Source: Dactylis glomerata (taxonomy: Eukaryota > Streptophyta > Magnoliopsida > Poales > Poaceae). From it: a stretch of DNA of 64,000 nt. The stretch lies in NCBI GenBank assembly GCA_007115705.1, contig QXEO01000415.1:564376-628375 (forward strand), in the 5' to 3' direction. A program made the position numbers and the translations under genes. Below, piece by piece: positions 1-10,631 of this stretch (the stretch's first letter is position 1; every line of letters starts with the position of its first letter). The notes under the pieces are model-generated. The model searched no databases, had not been told where the DNA came from, and was given only the letters and a program-made list of their open reading frames with translations.

Positions 1-553
1 GACCCGACATGACAACCTTGTCATAGAAATACCAAACCACTTCGTGCAACTTGCAGACATGGCCATCTAGTGGCTTGCAATGCCCATAGTGGTACCCAAC
101 GAGGGTCTTCCCTTCGTCGTCACCATAGACCCCCTGGACGCAAGAATCAAAACCGATGATCGGCGGGAGTGGAACCGACGCTGCCGTGAAGGGGTTGTAG
201 AGGACGAGGTCGGAGAGCTGGTTTGCCATGACAACCCAGTCATGGGAGGCACCACAGAGGGCCATGATCTGGCCGTGGGGGAAGCTCACCTTAAAAGTTC
301 TCTCGGCATCCACAAGAAGCTCAGAAGATGCAGGAGGATCCCATAACCCACGCCACACAGGCTCTTTCGCCAAGGACATGAGCCACGGGGTGCGGCGAGG
401 TGGGACACTGTCCGCGGCCGTAGAGGCAGAGCGCCACGACAGGCAGACAGAGCGGAAGGCGAGAGCCCCGGGTAGCTCGAGAAGATTCTGGATGTGGAGT
501 AGGAGATCGATGGGAAGGTCCGACCAGCATGGACTCTCATAAGGTGTTGCCAT
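1..553 (-). CDS. F-box/DUF295 protein, N-terminal part (runs off window)
   Basis: Reading the minus strand from the ATG at 553-551 gives an open frame of 184 codons to the window edge with no stop. Residues about 8-45 form an F-box (WSDLPIDLLLHI, LLELPGALAFRSVC, W), the part that in this family binds SKP1 in SCF ubiquitin ligases. The following region (ALCGASHDWVVMANQLSD, LVLYNPFTAASVPLPPI) matches the start of a DUF295 domain. It aligns throughout with the complete paralogue at 30291-31544. The start is chosen because that paralogue starts at the same place before the F-box. The C-terminal half lies outside the window, so intactness is unknown. The substrate is unknown; grasses have hundreds of such genes. 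A short (TAG)n run at 576-592 lies just upstream. Confidence 0.85.
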   Translation of the reverse strand, partial: MATPYESPCWSDLPIDLLLHIQNLLELPGALAFRSVCLSWRSASTAADSVPPRRTPWLMSLAKEPVWRGLWDPPASSELLVDAERTFKVSFPHGQIMALCGASHDWVVMANQLSDLVLYNPFTAASVPLPPIIGFDSCVQGVYGDDEGKTLVGYHYGHCKPLDGHVCKLHEVVWYFYDKVVMSG

Positions 554-707
554 TGTGAAAAAAATCACATTACGATAGTAGTAGTAGTAGTACTAGCATC
601 ATGTCCGCACGTTGCTGCGAAACAACAAAAAATAAACTTAAGAAAGAAACACATCGACAATAAGTTAGTACCTAGATATACACTTACAAGAGTAGAGCAT
701 TGGATTT

Positions 708-1301
708 TCACAGAATGACGTTCACCTCAAAGTCATGCGCCGGGGACGGAGAGACCTTCGCACGTGCTTCACCACCAAGTAGTTGAGAAGCATGTCGACG
801 TTGGCCTGCAAGCCTTCCATGTAGGTCCACCCAGTCCTTGTCTGACGCCTGCAATTTGCAGCAACCAGGATACACAACGCCGAAACAGCAACTTCCTCCG
901 TCAGAAATCAAGACACCGTACCGTCCAATGCATTGATCACAGTGATGCGCCCATAAAAAAAGGCTTGCACGTACTTGCCGACGTTGATGTACTGCTCCCT
1001 GCCGTCAGCCGTTTGCATGGGTAGCGTGGTGCAGACCGCACGGTCGCATGGCGAGCGTGACACGGACCATACAGTCGCACGGCTAGACTGTGGTGCCGGC
1101 GAGCGGCACGGACGCACGGTAGCCGCCACCTCGTAGGCCATCTTCCGCTGCAGCCACGCCGTGATGTCCTGCATGATATCGTTCTAGGTGTTGGTCCTCC
1201 CGGTCACCGCCACGAAGTACTTGCCGCTCACCGGCAGCACCAGGCCGTCATCCAGCGAGTCCGAGTCATGCAGCTCGATCTTGCACCTGCTCTCGGACCA
1301 A
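708..1301 (-). pseudogene. GH10 xylanase-like CBM4_9 fragment, part 1
   Basis: The minus strand from 1301 downward encodes a piece resembling the carbohydrate-binding (CBM4_9) modules at the N-terminus of grass GH10 endo-1,4-beta-xylanases. Visible stretches are LVLPVSGKYFVAVTGRTNT, QDITAWLQRKMAYEVAA, QTADGREQYI, ASDKDWVDLHG and YMEGLQANVDMLLNYLVVKH. The Trp expected after GRTNT is a TAG stop (about 1183-1185), and at least one frameshift separates ASDKDW from YMEG. No GH10 catalytic barrel follows, because the F-box gene begins at 553. It is therefore a truncated relic. Its upstream part is displaced to 9823-9905 by the retrotransposon at 1302-9822. The family assignment rests on remembered motifs and is fairly firm for the module type, less so for the exact xylanase subgroup. 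Confidence 0.7.
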
Positions 1302-2968
1302 TGATACGTCTCCAACGTATCTATAATTTTTGATGCTCCATGCTTGTTTTTTACACCATTTGCCTATTGTTTTGTTACACTTCGTGGCACTTTTATACAT
1401 TTTCCGGAACTAACCTATTAACGAGTTCCCACAGTGCCAATTCCCTGTTTTCTGCTATTTTTATGTTTCAGAAGTGATACACAGAAAATATTCTCGGAAT
1501 TGGACGAAACAAGTTCCTGAAGTCTTATTTTACCCGGAAGCTTCCAGAGATCCGAAGAAGAGTAGGAGGGGGGCCACCAGGGCCCCACACACCAGGCTGG
1601 TGCGGCCAGGGGCCTGGCCGCGCCGCCATGGTGTGAGGGGGCCTGGCCCCTCCTCTCACATCGCCCCTTCGCCTATAAAGATCCCCCGACGGAAAAAACC
1701 TAAGTACCCGATCACTTTTCCAGAACACATCGCGATCCGCCGCCGCCGTTGACCCGAAGATCGGGAGGGTCCAGAAGCTCTTCCCGGCACCCTGCCGGAG
1801 AGGGGAATCGCCACCGGAGGTCTTCTTCATCGCCATGCTTGCCTCCGGAGCGATGAGTGAGCAGTCTACCTTAGACTATGGGTCCATAGCAGTAGCTAGA
1901 TGGTTGTCTCCTCCACCATGTGCTTCATGTTTAGATCTCATGAGCTGCCCTACATGATTGAGATCACCGTTATGTAATTCTACATGTTTGGTTTGTTGGG
2001 ATCCGATGAATATTGGTGTTTATGATTAAGTTGCTGTACTGAATATTATCTTTTGTTATCTCTATGTTGTTTATGATCTTGCATGCTCTCCGTTGTTAGT
2101 AGCTATCTTGGCCGAGTAGTTGCTAGTGACTCCAAGAGGGGGTATTTATGCTCGATAGTGGGTTCATGCCTCTATTTAACCTGGGGGAGTGACAGAAACC
2201 TCTAAGGTTGTAGATGTGCTGTTGCTACTAGGGAGAAAACAACATTCATATGCTCAAGGGCATATGCTTTGTTTACATTACACACTTTGCTTAATGCAAT
2301 TATCTGTTGTTCGCAACTTAATACTTGTGGAGTTCTTGGATAGATTCACCACAAGTGGATTATTAGTCATAGATGCAGTTGGATGGCGGTCTATGTATTT
2401 TGTTGTAATGCCCAGAGTAAATCTCATAGTGATCTTCTTGACATATCACGTTTATCTTTATTCTATCAATTGCCCAACTATAATTTGTTTACCCAGCATG
2501 TGTTATTTATCTTATGGAGAGACACCACTAGTGAACTGTGGATCCCGGTCCTATTTCTATCATATTGCTATCACCTGTTTACTTTACTCGCACTATTTAC
2601 TTTACTCGCATACTCTATTGTTTTCCACTCGATACGCTCATAACCTTTGTTTCAAGCAAACCGGTGAGATTGACAACCTCATCGCAAGTTGGGAACGAAG
2701 TACTTGGTTGTGTTGTGTGCAGGTTCCGCGTTGCAGCTAGCAAGCAAAGCTTGGACGAGGCGCCATATATAAATTGTCCGGAGCTGTCGCAAGCTAGCAA
2801 GCATCACCTTCAGTCGTTTGTCTCTCCTCTCCAAGAACGATAAACCTTGGTTTCTTAACTGAGGGAAAACCAGCTGCTATACTCATCACACCTTCCTCTT
2901 GGGGTTCCCAACGGGCTGGTTATTCACCACGCACAAGGACGAAGCTCCTACATCAACTAGGATCATGA
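1302..2968 (+). repeat. 5' LTR of Gypsy element
   Basis: This 1,667-bp direct repeat has the same length as its partner at 8156-9822. It carries a GC-rich stretch with CCTATAAAG near 1674-1681, a plausible TATA box for transcription of the element. Small open frames in it are by-products that recur in both LTRs. Confidence 0.93.
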
Positions 2969-2978
2969 GCTATTTTTC

Positions 2979-2996
2979 TGGCGCCGTTGCCGGGGA
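2979..2996 (+). promoter_or_regulatory. Primer binding site (tRNA-Asp type)
   Basis: TGGCGCCGTTGCCGGGGA lies 10 bp after the 5' LTR. It is complementary to the 3' end of plant tRNA-Asp, the usual primer of Athila-like and several other plant Gypsy elements. Confidence 0.85.
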
Positions 2997-3163
2997 GGAA
3001 GTAGAAGACTTATGCGAGGGGAGTTTTCGCACGCACATCCTTTACTTTGTTATTGTTTTGCTTTACTTTATTTATTTTACTTGCATCGTTTTATATCAAA
3101 AACACAAAAAAAAATTAGAATCCTTGGTAGTTGTTTTTACTTGTTTACTTTCGTTTTGCTGAA

Positions 3164-5221
3164 ATGGCCAATCCTGAAAACACCAAGTTGTGTGACTTTA
3201 CTAGCCCGAACAATAGTGATTTTATCTGTACTCCTATTGCACCACCTGCTACTGCTGCAAACTTTTATGAGATTAAGCCTGCTTTGTTGAACCTTGTTAT
3301 GAAAGAGCAATTTTCTGGTGCTAGTACTGAAGATGCTGCAGCTCATCTCAACAATTTTGTTGACCTATGTGAGATGCAGAAATATAAGGATGTGGATAGT
3401 GATATTATTAAGCTCAAGTTGTTTCCTTTTTCTTTGAGAGGAAAAGCTAAAGATTGGTTGCTGTCTTTGACTAAGAATAGTATTGATTCATAGGCTAAGT
3501 GTAAGGATGCTTTTATTGGTAGATACTATCCTCCTGCTAAGATTATATCTCTGCGTAGCAATATTATGAAGTTTACTCAGTTTGATAATGAACATGTTGC
3601 TCAAGCTTGGGAAAGAATGAAATCTATGATAAAGAATTGCCCCACTCATGGACTGACTACTTGGATGATTGTCCAAACTTTTTATGCAGGACTGAATTTT
3701 TCTTCAAGGAACCTACTTGATTCAGCTACTGGAGGCACTTTTATGTCCCTTACCTTGGGCGCCGCAACAAAGCTACTCGACAACATGATGGTAAATTATT
3801 CCGAATGGCACACCGAGAGAGCTCCACAAGGTAAGAAGGTAAATTCTGTTGAGGAAACCTCTTCCTTGAATGATAAGATTAATACCATTATGGCTATGCT
3901 TGCTAATGATAGGACTCATGTTGATCCTAATAATGTTCCTTTGGCTTATCTGGTTGCTCAAGAAGAGCATGTTGATGTGAATTTCATTAGAAACAATAAT
4001 TTTAACAACAATGCTTATAGGAACAATTTTGCTAGTAACAATTATAGGCCGTATCCTTCTAGTAATAGTTATGGTAACTTTTATGGTAATTCCTACAACA
4101 ACACTAGGGCCGCGCCCTCCGAGCTTGAGGTAATGCTCAAGGACTTCATCGGTAAGCAAACTGCTTTTAACAAGTCTGTTGAGGAAAAGTTAGGCAAAAT
4201 TGATATTCTTGCTTCTAAAGTTGATAGCCTTGCTCATGATGTTGAACTTCTGAAATTAAAAGTGTTGCCTAATGATGTAAAAGAGAACAATGTTTTTGCT
4301 ACCGCTAATGCTATTCAAGTTGGAATTGATAAAAATATTAGATTGTTAGCGGAATTGCATGCCAGGTGGGAAAGAGAAGATGAGATGGCTAGAGAGATGA
4401 AGGTATGTATCATTACTACCTCTAATGATCTTGCTCCTAATGCTAGCAATCCTCTTACTTTGATTGGTGTAGAGAAAACTCCCACTCCTTGTGTTAAAAA
4501 TCCTAAAACTGCCAAAACTTTTTCTCAAAAGAGTGGTGAAATTTTTCGGAGTGTGGGAGATGATAGCTCTATTTATTTTAATGATTTTGATGTTGATGGC
4601 TGCAATATATCTGAAGTAATTTTGTTCTTGCAAAGGCTTGCTTTGACTCCCAATGCTAGTTCTTTAAATATTGCTTTTACTAAGCATATTACCAATGCTC
4701 TCATAAAAATTAGGGATGAAAAGTTGAAGCAAAAAGCTTCTGTTCCCAAGAAGCTAGAAGATGGTTGCGAACCCATCATTGATATGCATGTTAATGGTTA
4801 TGATTGCCATGCTTTATGTGATCTAGGTGCTAGTATTTCTATCATGCCTAAAAAGATTTATGACATGCTTGATTTACCACCGCTTGAAAAATGTTATTTT
4901 GATGTTCCTATTGCTGATGTTGCTAAGAAGAAACCTTTGGGAAGGATTAATGATGTTCTTATTGTGGTTGACAATAACCTTGTTCCCGTTGATTTTCTTG
5001 TTATGGACATTGAATGCCATGCTTCATGTCCTATTATTTTGGGAAGACCCTTTCTTCGAACTGTAGGTGCTATCATTGATATGAGGGAAGGCACTATCAA
5101 ATATCAATTCCCACTAAAGAAAGGTATGGAACACTTCCCTAGGAAAAGAAAGAAATTACTTTTTGACTCTATTCTTAGAGCAAATTATGAGCTTGATGCT
5201 TCATCACTTGATATTACTTGA
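3164..5221 (+). pseudogene. Gag-protease polyprotein of the left Gypsy, one amber stop
   Basis: The frame from the ATG at 3164 (MANPENTKLCDF) runs 686 codons to the stop at 5219-5221. The only interruption is an in-frame TAG at 3491-3493, where related gags have Trp. Residues about 45-190 form a retrotransposon gag domain (LKLFPFSLRGKAKDWL, IGRYYPPAKIISL, AQAWERMKSM). Residues 265-330 are Asn-rich and then helical. Near residue 550 a retropepsin-like domain has the motif DLGASISIMP, with ILGRPFL further on. The role in the family is capsid formation plus maturation cleavage. Pol domains are missing altogether, not merely degraded. The start is the first ATG followed by typical gag sequence, after a leader behind the primer site. 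Confidence 0.88.
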
Positions 5222-8155
5222 TTCGCAATTTTCTGCGCCTAGCTCAAAGGCGTTAAAGAAAAGCACTCTTGGGAGATAACCCAATGTTTTCTTTTCAGTA
5301 CTTTTTCTTTTATTTGAGTCTTGGAAGTCATTACTACTGTAATGATATCTCCTTATCTTGTTTATTTTGTTTTTGTGCCAAGAGAAGCCACTAATTCGAG
5401 TGAGGTAAAGATTTGGGGATGTTGCTGTCCTGAAACTGTTTTCGGTTCTGCACCATAAAAATTCGTATAAATTCTATGTATATCTTTTGAACCTGCTATT
5501 TCTTGTGCATATGCCCCAGGTTATATCCAAACTTTTGTTAGTTGAACACTTTTTGATTTGAGCAACAGAAAACCCCTCAAAAATTCGTCCTTTGTCAGCT
5601 GTTCAGTTTTGACAGATTTCTGCCAATATTTGTGTTTGCCACTTTATCGCTTTCTTTTGAGTTCTTTTGATCACGGAACTTTTAGAGAAGTTGATACAGT
5701 AGTATTTGATATATATGTGGTGGTTTTGATTTGAAACCTGAAGCAAAAATAGGTTGATTATATGTTATGCTACACTAATGTTGCTAATAGATTTGTGTTT
5801 AGTTTTGTATGAAGGAAGTTTTCAAGTGTAGGGATTGGAGAATGATGAGATGACTTGAAGAATGGACAAAAGCTCAAGCTTGGGGATGCCCATGCATCAC
5901 CCCAAGAAATATCCAAGAAGTACAAGCGTCAAAGCTTGGGGATGCCCCCGAGGCACCCCTTCTTCATCGGCAAAAATCAGGTCACCTTTCAAGATGCTAT
6001 ATTTTTATTGCTTCATGCACTATGTGTTTTTCTTGGAGCGTCAGTTGTTTTAGTTTTATTAGTTAGTTTAGTTTGTTTGTTTGCTGCAATAAATGGTTAG
6101 ACCCCAACAAATTTCTTTTGGAGAAGTGGCCTTGCTTTTCATTTGCCAAGAACGCTCTAGTTTTCACTCTTATTAAAAATCGAGTGTTCTTCTTTTTCTG
6201 CTACTGCTTTTGGTTTTGGTTTTCGCCTTGATTTGCGTTCAGACCTTGTCATATCTTTTCATCAAGGTGTATTTTTGCCTCTGATCTTTATTGGTTTTCA
6301 TCAAAAGAGGTGTTTATAAAAATTTCAAATGGTGTTGGAAAAGAGAAAAAGCTTTGTGCAAAATAGTGGTACAAGAAGGAGCTTGTGTAGACTGCGGCTT
6401 AGGCTTTTTCATGTCATGCTTGATGTCTTTTTGATAGTATGCTTAGTGGTTTTGCTGTAGCATGACTTGTCTCAAATAACTGAGATTGCTTAATGAGCCT
6501 TTGAAAAAATCATGCGTTGTTTTTATTGTATGGAAGCATTATTTTGGTTTTCTCCTTGATGCTTTATTTGGGTTGACTTGGCGCATGCTCACACATGTTA
6601 GACTCTTACAAAGTCACCAATAGCCTTCATGATCATTTATTTTTCGACTTTTGATGCCATCTTATGCTTCTTTTAATGTCGCTTTGTCGCTTTGCATGAT
6701 TATGGCCATTATTGCTCTCTTAGTTGGTCGCTCCCAGTCTTTTTCTAGCCCTCGCCTTGTACTGTGTATGAGCTCTACTCGTGCATCCAACTCCTAAAAG
6801 CCAAAGTTTTCCAAAGTGTCCACCATACATACCTACTAGCAATTTGCTATTCCAAGTAAATTTGACTTGCTTTTATTTTCTCTTCAAATTAAACTCTTAC
6901 CAGTGTTATGCGAAATTCGGTCAGTAAAGCTCTCACGAACCGGAAGGCACACTTTACTTTTTCCTGTTCTTAAAAATTTGACATTGTGGTCTTTTATGTT
7001 GAGTTGTTATGCTTGCAATTTGTAAGTTGGATTCTAGCCCAGCCATGCTGTCATGGGGCAAGCTTTCAACATTGCACTTCTTATTTGAGTTGATATCGTG
7101 ATCTTTTGTTTATGGATGCCCGCGGTGTGAAATGAATTGGGAATCTTGTGGGGATCATGGAGTTTGTATATGTGTTAGGGAAACGCCGGGCCGCTAATCT
7201 AAGCCATGCATAATTCATGGTGGAAATTTGCAGCATACCCATGGTGAACATTCGACGACGCATCTCACAATAAAAAGCTAAACAAAAGGGAAATAAAAGA
7301 GATGTCGAGGTGTTCATTGTCTGCTTGTCCTGTCATTTTGGTGTGGGCTTGTTCCATGTCATCGGGCACGGAGGTACCCCATTGATGGTTCTCAATGATA
7401 TGCATATACTTACAATGACAAGAGCCTTGCTTGGGACTCTAAGTAAAGTAGCATGAGGTTTGGGTACTCGTATTCACAGGACACGAGGTTTTCAACTTAT
7501 GATTTGTCAAGCATATGCTTCATAATTGTTCTCGCATTAACTTTAACCATTCAAGATGCTTATGATGGGGGCAATGAGAGCTCAAAGCTGGTAAGTACCA
7601 TATTTTTTGAAGGTTATAAAACTTGCAATCACTGCTTCCCTCTGCGAAGGGCCTTTCTTTTAATTTTATGTTGAGTCACCACCTTCTATCTTTATGCACC
7701 ATTAAGAGAGCATAGTTGTCATTCTTAGTGTGATATGCATTGTTCCAAAGTTCATTGATTGATTCATATTGTTGGTTTCACTTGTTCTTAAATTATCTGT
7801 ATCTAGTCGCCCTCTTAAACTTGAAGGTGTCCTATGCATTTATGTTTTGCTCTCTTTGAAGGACAAGCTGAAAACCATTTGTATGTTTTTCCTTATGATT
7901 TGAACACACGTTTGACTTTCATTGTTTCATTTTCATGATCTTTTGTTTGTGTTCATTTGCATGTTTACAACATGGTTGCTAAGTTCTTATTGTCAAGATT
8001 ATATCTTCATGCCCATGTTTTAAGTTCTTATGATCCCAGCTCACAAATGCTTACATACATGATCAAGATTGTGTAGGTGCATGTCACCTCAAAAATTATT
8101 CTTTTGTTATCACTTACCTACTCGAGGACGAGCAGGAGTTAAGCTTGGGGATGCT
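5222..8155 (+). other. Non-coding internal region of the left Gypsy
   Basis: This 2.9 kb lies between gag-protease and the 3' LTR and has no long frame on either strand. It is AT-rich and carries the recurring phrase AAGCTTGGGGATGC (about 5876, 5933 and 8141), the last copy being the purine-rich tract next to the 3' LTR. Pol would be expected here in an autonomous element, and no trace of reverse transcriptase or integrase motifs is seen. Confidence 0.75.
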
Positions 8156-9822
8156 TGATACGTCTCCAACGTATCTATAATTTTTGATGCTCCATGCTTG
8201 TTTTTACACCATTTGCCTATTATTTCGTTACACTTCATGGCACTTTTATACATTTTCCGGAACTAACCTATTAACGAGTTGCCACAGTGCCAGTTCCCTG
8301 TTTTCTGCTATTTTTGTGTTTCAAAAGTGATACACAGGAAATATTCTCGGAATTGGACGAAACAAGTTCCTGAAGTCTTATTTTACCCGGAAGCTTCCAG
8401 AGATCCGAAGAAGAGTTGGAGGGGGGGCCACCAGGGCCCCACACGCCAGGCTGGCGCGGCCAGGGGCCTGGCCGCGCCGCCATGGTGTGAGGGGGCCTGG
8501 CCCCTCCTCTGACATCGCCCCTTCGCCTATAAAGATCCCCCGACGGAAAAAACCTAAGTACCCGATCACTTTTCCAGAACCCATCGCAATCCGCCTCCGT
8601 CGTCGACCCGAAGATTGGGAGGGTCCAGAAGCTCTTCCATGCACCCTGCCGGAGTGGGGAATCACCACCGGAGGTCTTCTTCATCGCCATGCTTGCCTCC
8701 AGAGCGATGAGTGAGTAGTCTACCTTGGACTATGGGTCCATAGCAGTAGCTAGATGGTTGTCTCCTCCACCATGTGCTTCATGTTTAGATCTCATGAGCT
8801 GCCCTACATGATTGAGATCACCGTTATGTAATTCTACATGTTTGGTTTGTTGGGATCCGATGAATATTGGTGTTTATGATTAACTTGTTGTACTGAATAT
8901 TATCTTTTGTTATCTCTATGTTGTTTATGATCTTGCATGCTCTCCGTTGTTAGTAGTTATCTTGGCCGAGTAGTTGCTAGTGACTCCAAGAGGGGGTATT
9001 TATGCTCGATAGTGGGTTCATGCCTCTATTTAACCTGGGGGAGTGACAGAAACCTCTAAGGTTGTAGATGTGCTGTTGCTACTAGGGAGAAAACAACATT
9101 CATATGCTCTAGGGCATATGCTTTGTTTACATTACACACTTTGCTTAATGCAACTATCTATTGTTCACAACTTAATACTTGTGGAGTTCTCGGATTGATT
9201 CACCACAAGTGGATTATTAGTCATAGATGCAGTTGGATGGCGGTCTATGTATTTTGTTGTAATGCCCAGAGTAAATCTCATAGTGATCTTCTTGACATAT
9301 CACGTTTATCTTTATTCTATCAATTGCCCAACTGTAATTTGTTTACCCAGCATGTGTTATTTATCTTATGGAGAGACACCACTAGTGAACTGTGGATCCC
9401 GGTCCTATTTCTATCATATTGCTATCACCTGTATACTTTACTCGCACTGTTTACTTTACTCGCATACTCTATTATTTTCCACTCGATACGCTCATAACCT
9501 TTGTTTCAAGCAAACCGGTGAGATTGACAACCTCATCGCAAGTTGGGAACGAAGTACTTGGTTGTGTTGTGTGCAGGTTCCGCGTTGCAGCTAGCAAGCA
9601 AAGCTTAGACAAGGCGCCATATATAAATTGTCCGGAGCTGTCGCAAGCTAGCAAGCATCACCTTCAGTCATTTGTCTCTCCTCTCCAAGAACGATAAACC
9701 TTGGTTTCTTAACTGAGGGGAAACCAGCTGCTATACTCATCACACCTTCCTCTTGGGGTTCCCAACGGGCTGGTTATTCACCACGCACAAGGACGAAGCT
9801 CCTACATCAACTAGGATCATCA
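8156..9822 (+). repeat. 3' LTR of Gypsy element
   Basis: It is 1,667 bp, collinear with 1302-2968, ends TCA and is followed by the target duplication ACCAA. Differences from the 5' LTR are mostly transitions. Confidence 0.93.
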
Positions 9823-9905
9823 ACCAACCGTCCAGCCCGCTGTTGAACTCCGGGTTCAGGATGATGTTGTCGGCGGCGCCGCCTTCGCTGATGCGGTGTT
9901 CACTT
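9823..9905 (-). pseudogene. GH10 xylanase-like CBM4_9 fragment, part 2
   Basis: The minus strand reads NIILNPEFNSGLDGW, the conserved start of a plant xylanase CBM4_9 module. Removing the retrotransposon and one ACCAA copy makes the frame continue without a shift into the piece at 1301 and below (GLDGW then SESRCKIELHD). The two pieces are therefore one original exon. Upstream of about 9905 the similarity is no longer recognisable. Confidence 0.7.
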
Positions 9906-10086
9906 GAGCTAGCTGGTTAATCTGATCCTAATGCTATAAGGCCACTATCGCCCTTTGCGCCACCGCCACAATTCCACAACCAAAGGATAGATTGGAAGGG
10001 AAAAAAATAGGGTTGGCTATTAGTGTATGAGTTAGATGTGGAACATATACGAGGAAAACCTTTCGGTTATAGCAAACAACTTCTAG

Positions 10087-10400
10087 CACTACCGGAAAAA
10101 CACTTGCTGCCGTGCTAGCAAACTCTGCCGTGCGTCCTCGCACGGCAAAGATTTCTTTGCCGTGCTGCAAATGTACAACGCACGGCAACAATAAACGCAC
10201 GGCAAAGGTGGACAAAAGCACACGGCAAAGAAAGTAGGCACGGCAAAGGCCGAGATGAGCGCACGACAAAGAAACGAAGCATGGCAACGGACGTGGGAGC
10301 GCACGGCAAAGAATAAGTGCACGGCAAAGGCGCACACCTCTGCCATGCCAGGTGACTATGCCGTGTGCCATGCTGTCCCGCACGGCAAAGGCCCCTTTGC
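10087..10400. repeat. 5' terminal and subterminal repeats of CACTA-1
   Basis: The 12-bp terminal inverted repeat is followed by about a dozen copies of CACGGCAAAG or its complement CTTTGCCGTG at 10110-10400. In En/Spm elements such motifs are the binding sites of the element's DNA-binding protein. Here that role is inferred from position and repetition. Confidence 0.88.
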
Positions 10401-10631
10401 CATGCGCATATCACCTTTTTCAAAAAAAATAATTTCTCTTTTATTCTTTTTACTACTTATGTTTATTTCTCAATTAGTTTTATATTTTGTTGACTATTTA
10501 TTAATGTTACTTAATACAATGTGTATATAACCATGCATGCTTTTTGCAATACAAACATACACTACAAAATCGTCATCCACCCACATATATTAGGGTTTCG
10601 GAGAAAACCACGCTTCGAGGAATTAATGTGC

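Larger units (their letters stand above)
1302..9822 (+). mobile_element. Gypsy-type LTR retrotransposon, gag-protease only
   Basis: The element is flanked by a perfect 5-bp target duplication, ACCAA, at 1297-1301 and 9823-9827. It has two 1,667-bp LTRs (1302-2968 and 8156-9822) that start TGATACGTCTCC. The right one ends TCA and the left one ends TGA through one substitution. A tRNA-Asp-type primer site lies at 2979-2996 and a purine-rich tract at 8141-8155. The single reading frame codes gag plus a retropepsin-like domain. No reverse transcriptase, RNase H or integrase is present, so the copy depended on enzymes supplied in trans. About 44 hand-counted differences separate the LTRs (about 2.6%). 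The LTR start is shared by several Triticeae Gypsy families, so I do not assign a family name. Confidence 0.95.

Noticed and set aside
2189..2843. Frames of 86-183 codons in the left LTR, repeated at 9123-9697
   Set aside because: Both sit at the same place in the two LTRs of one element and have no recognisable domain.
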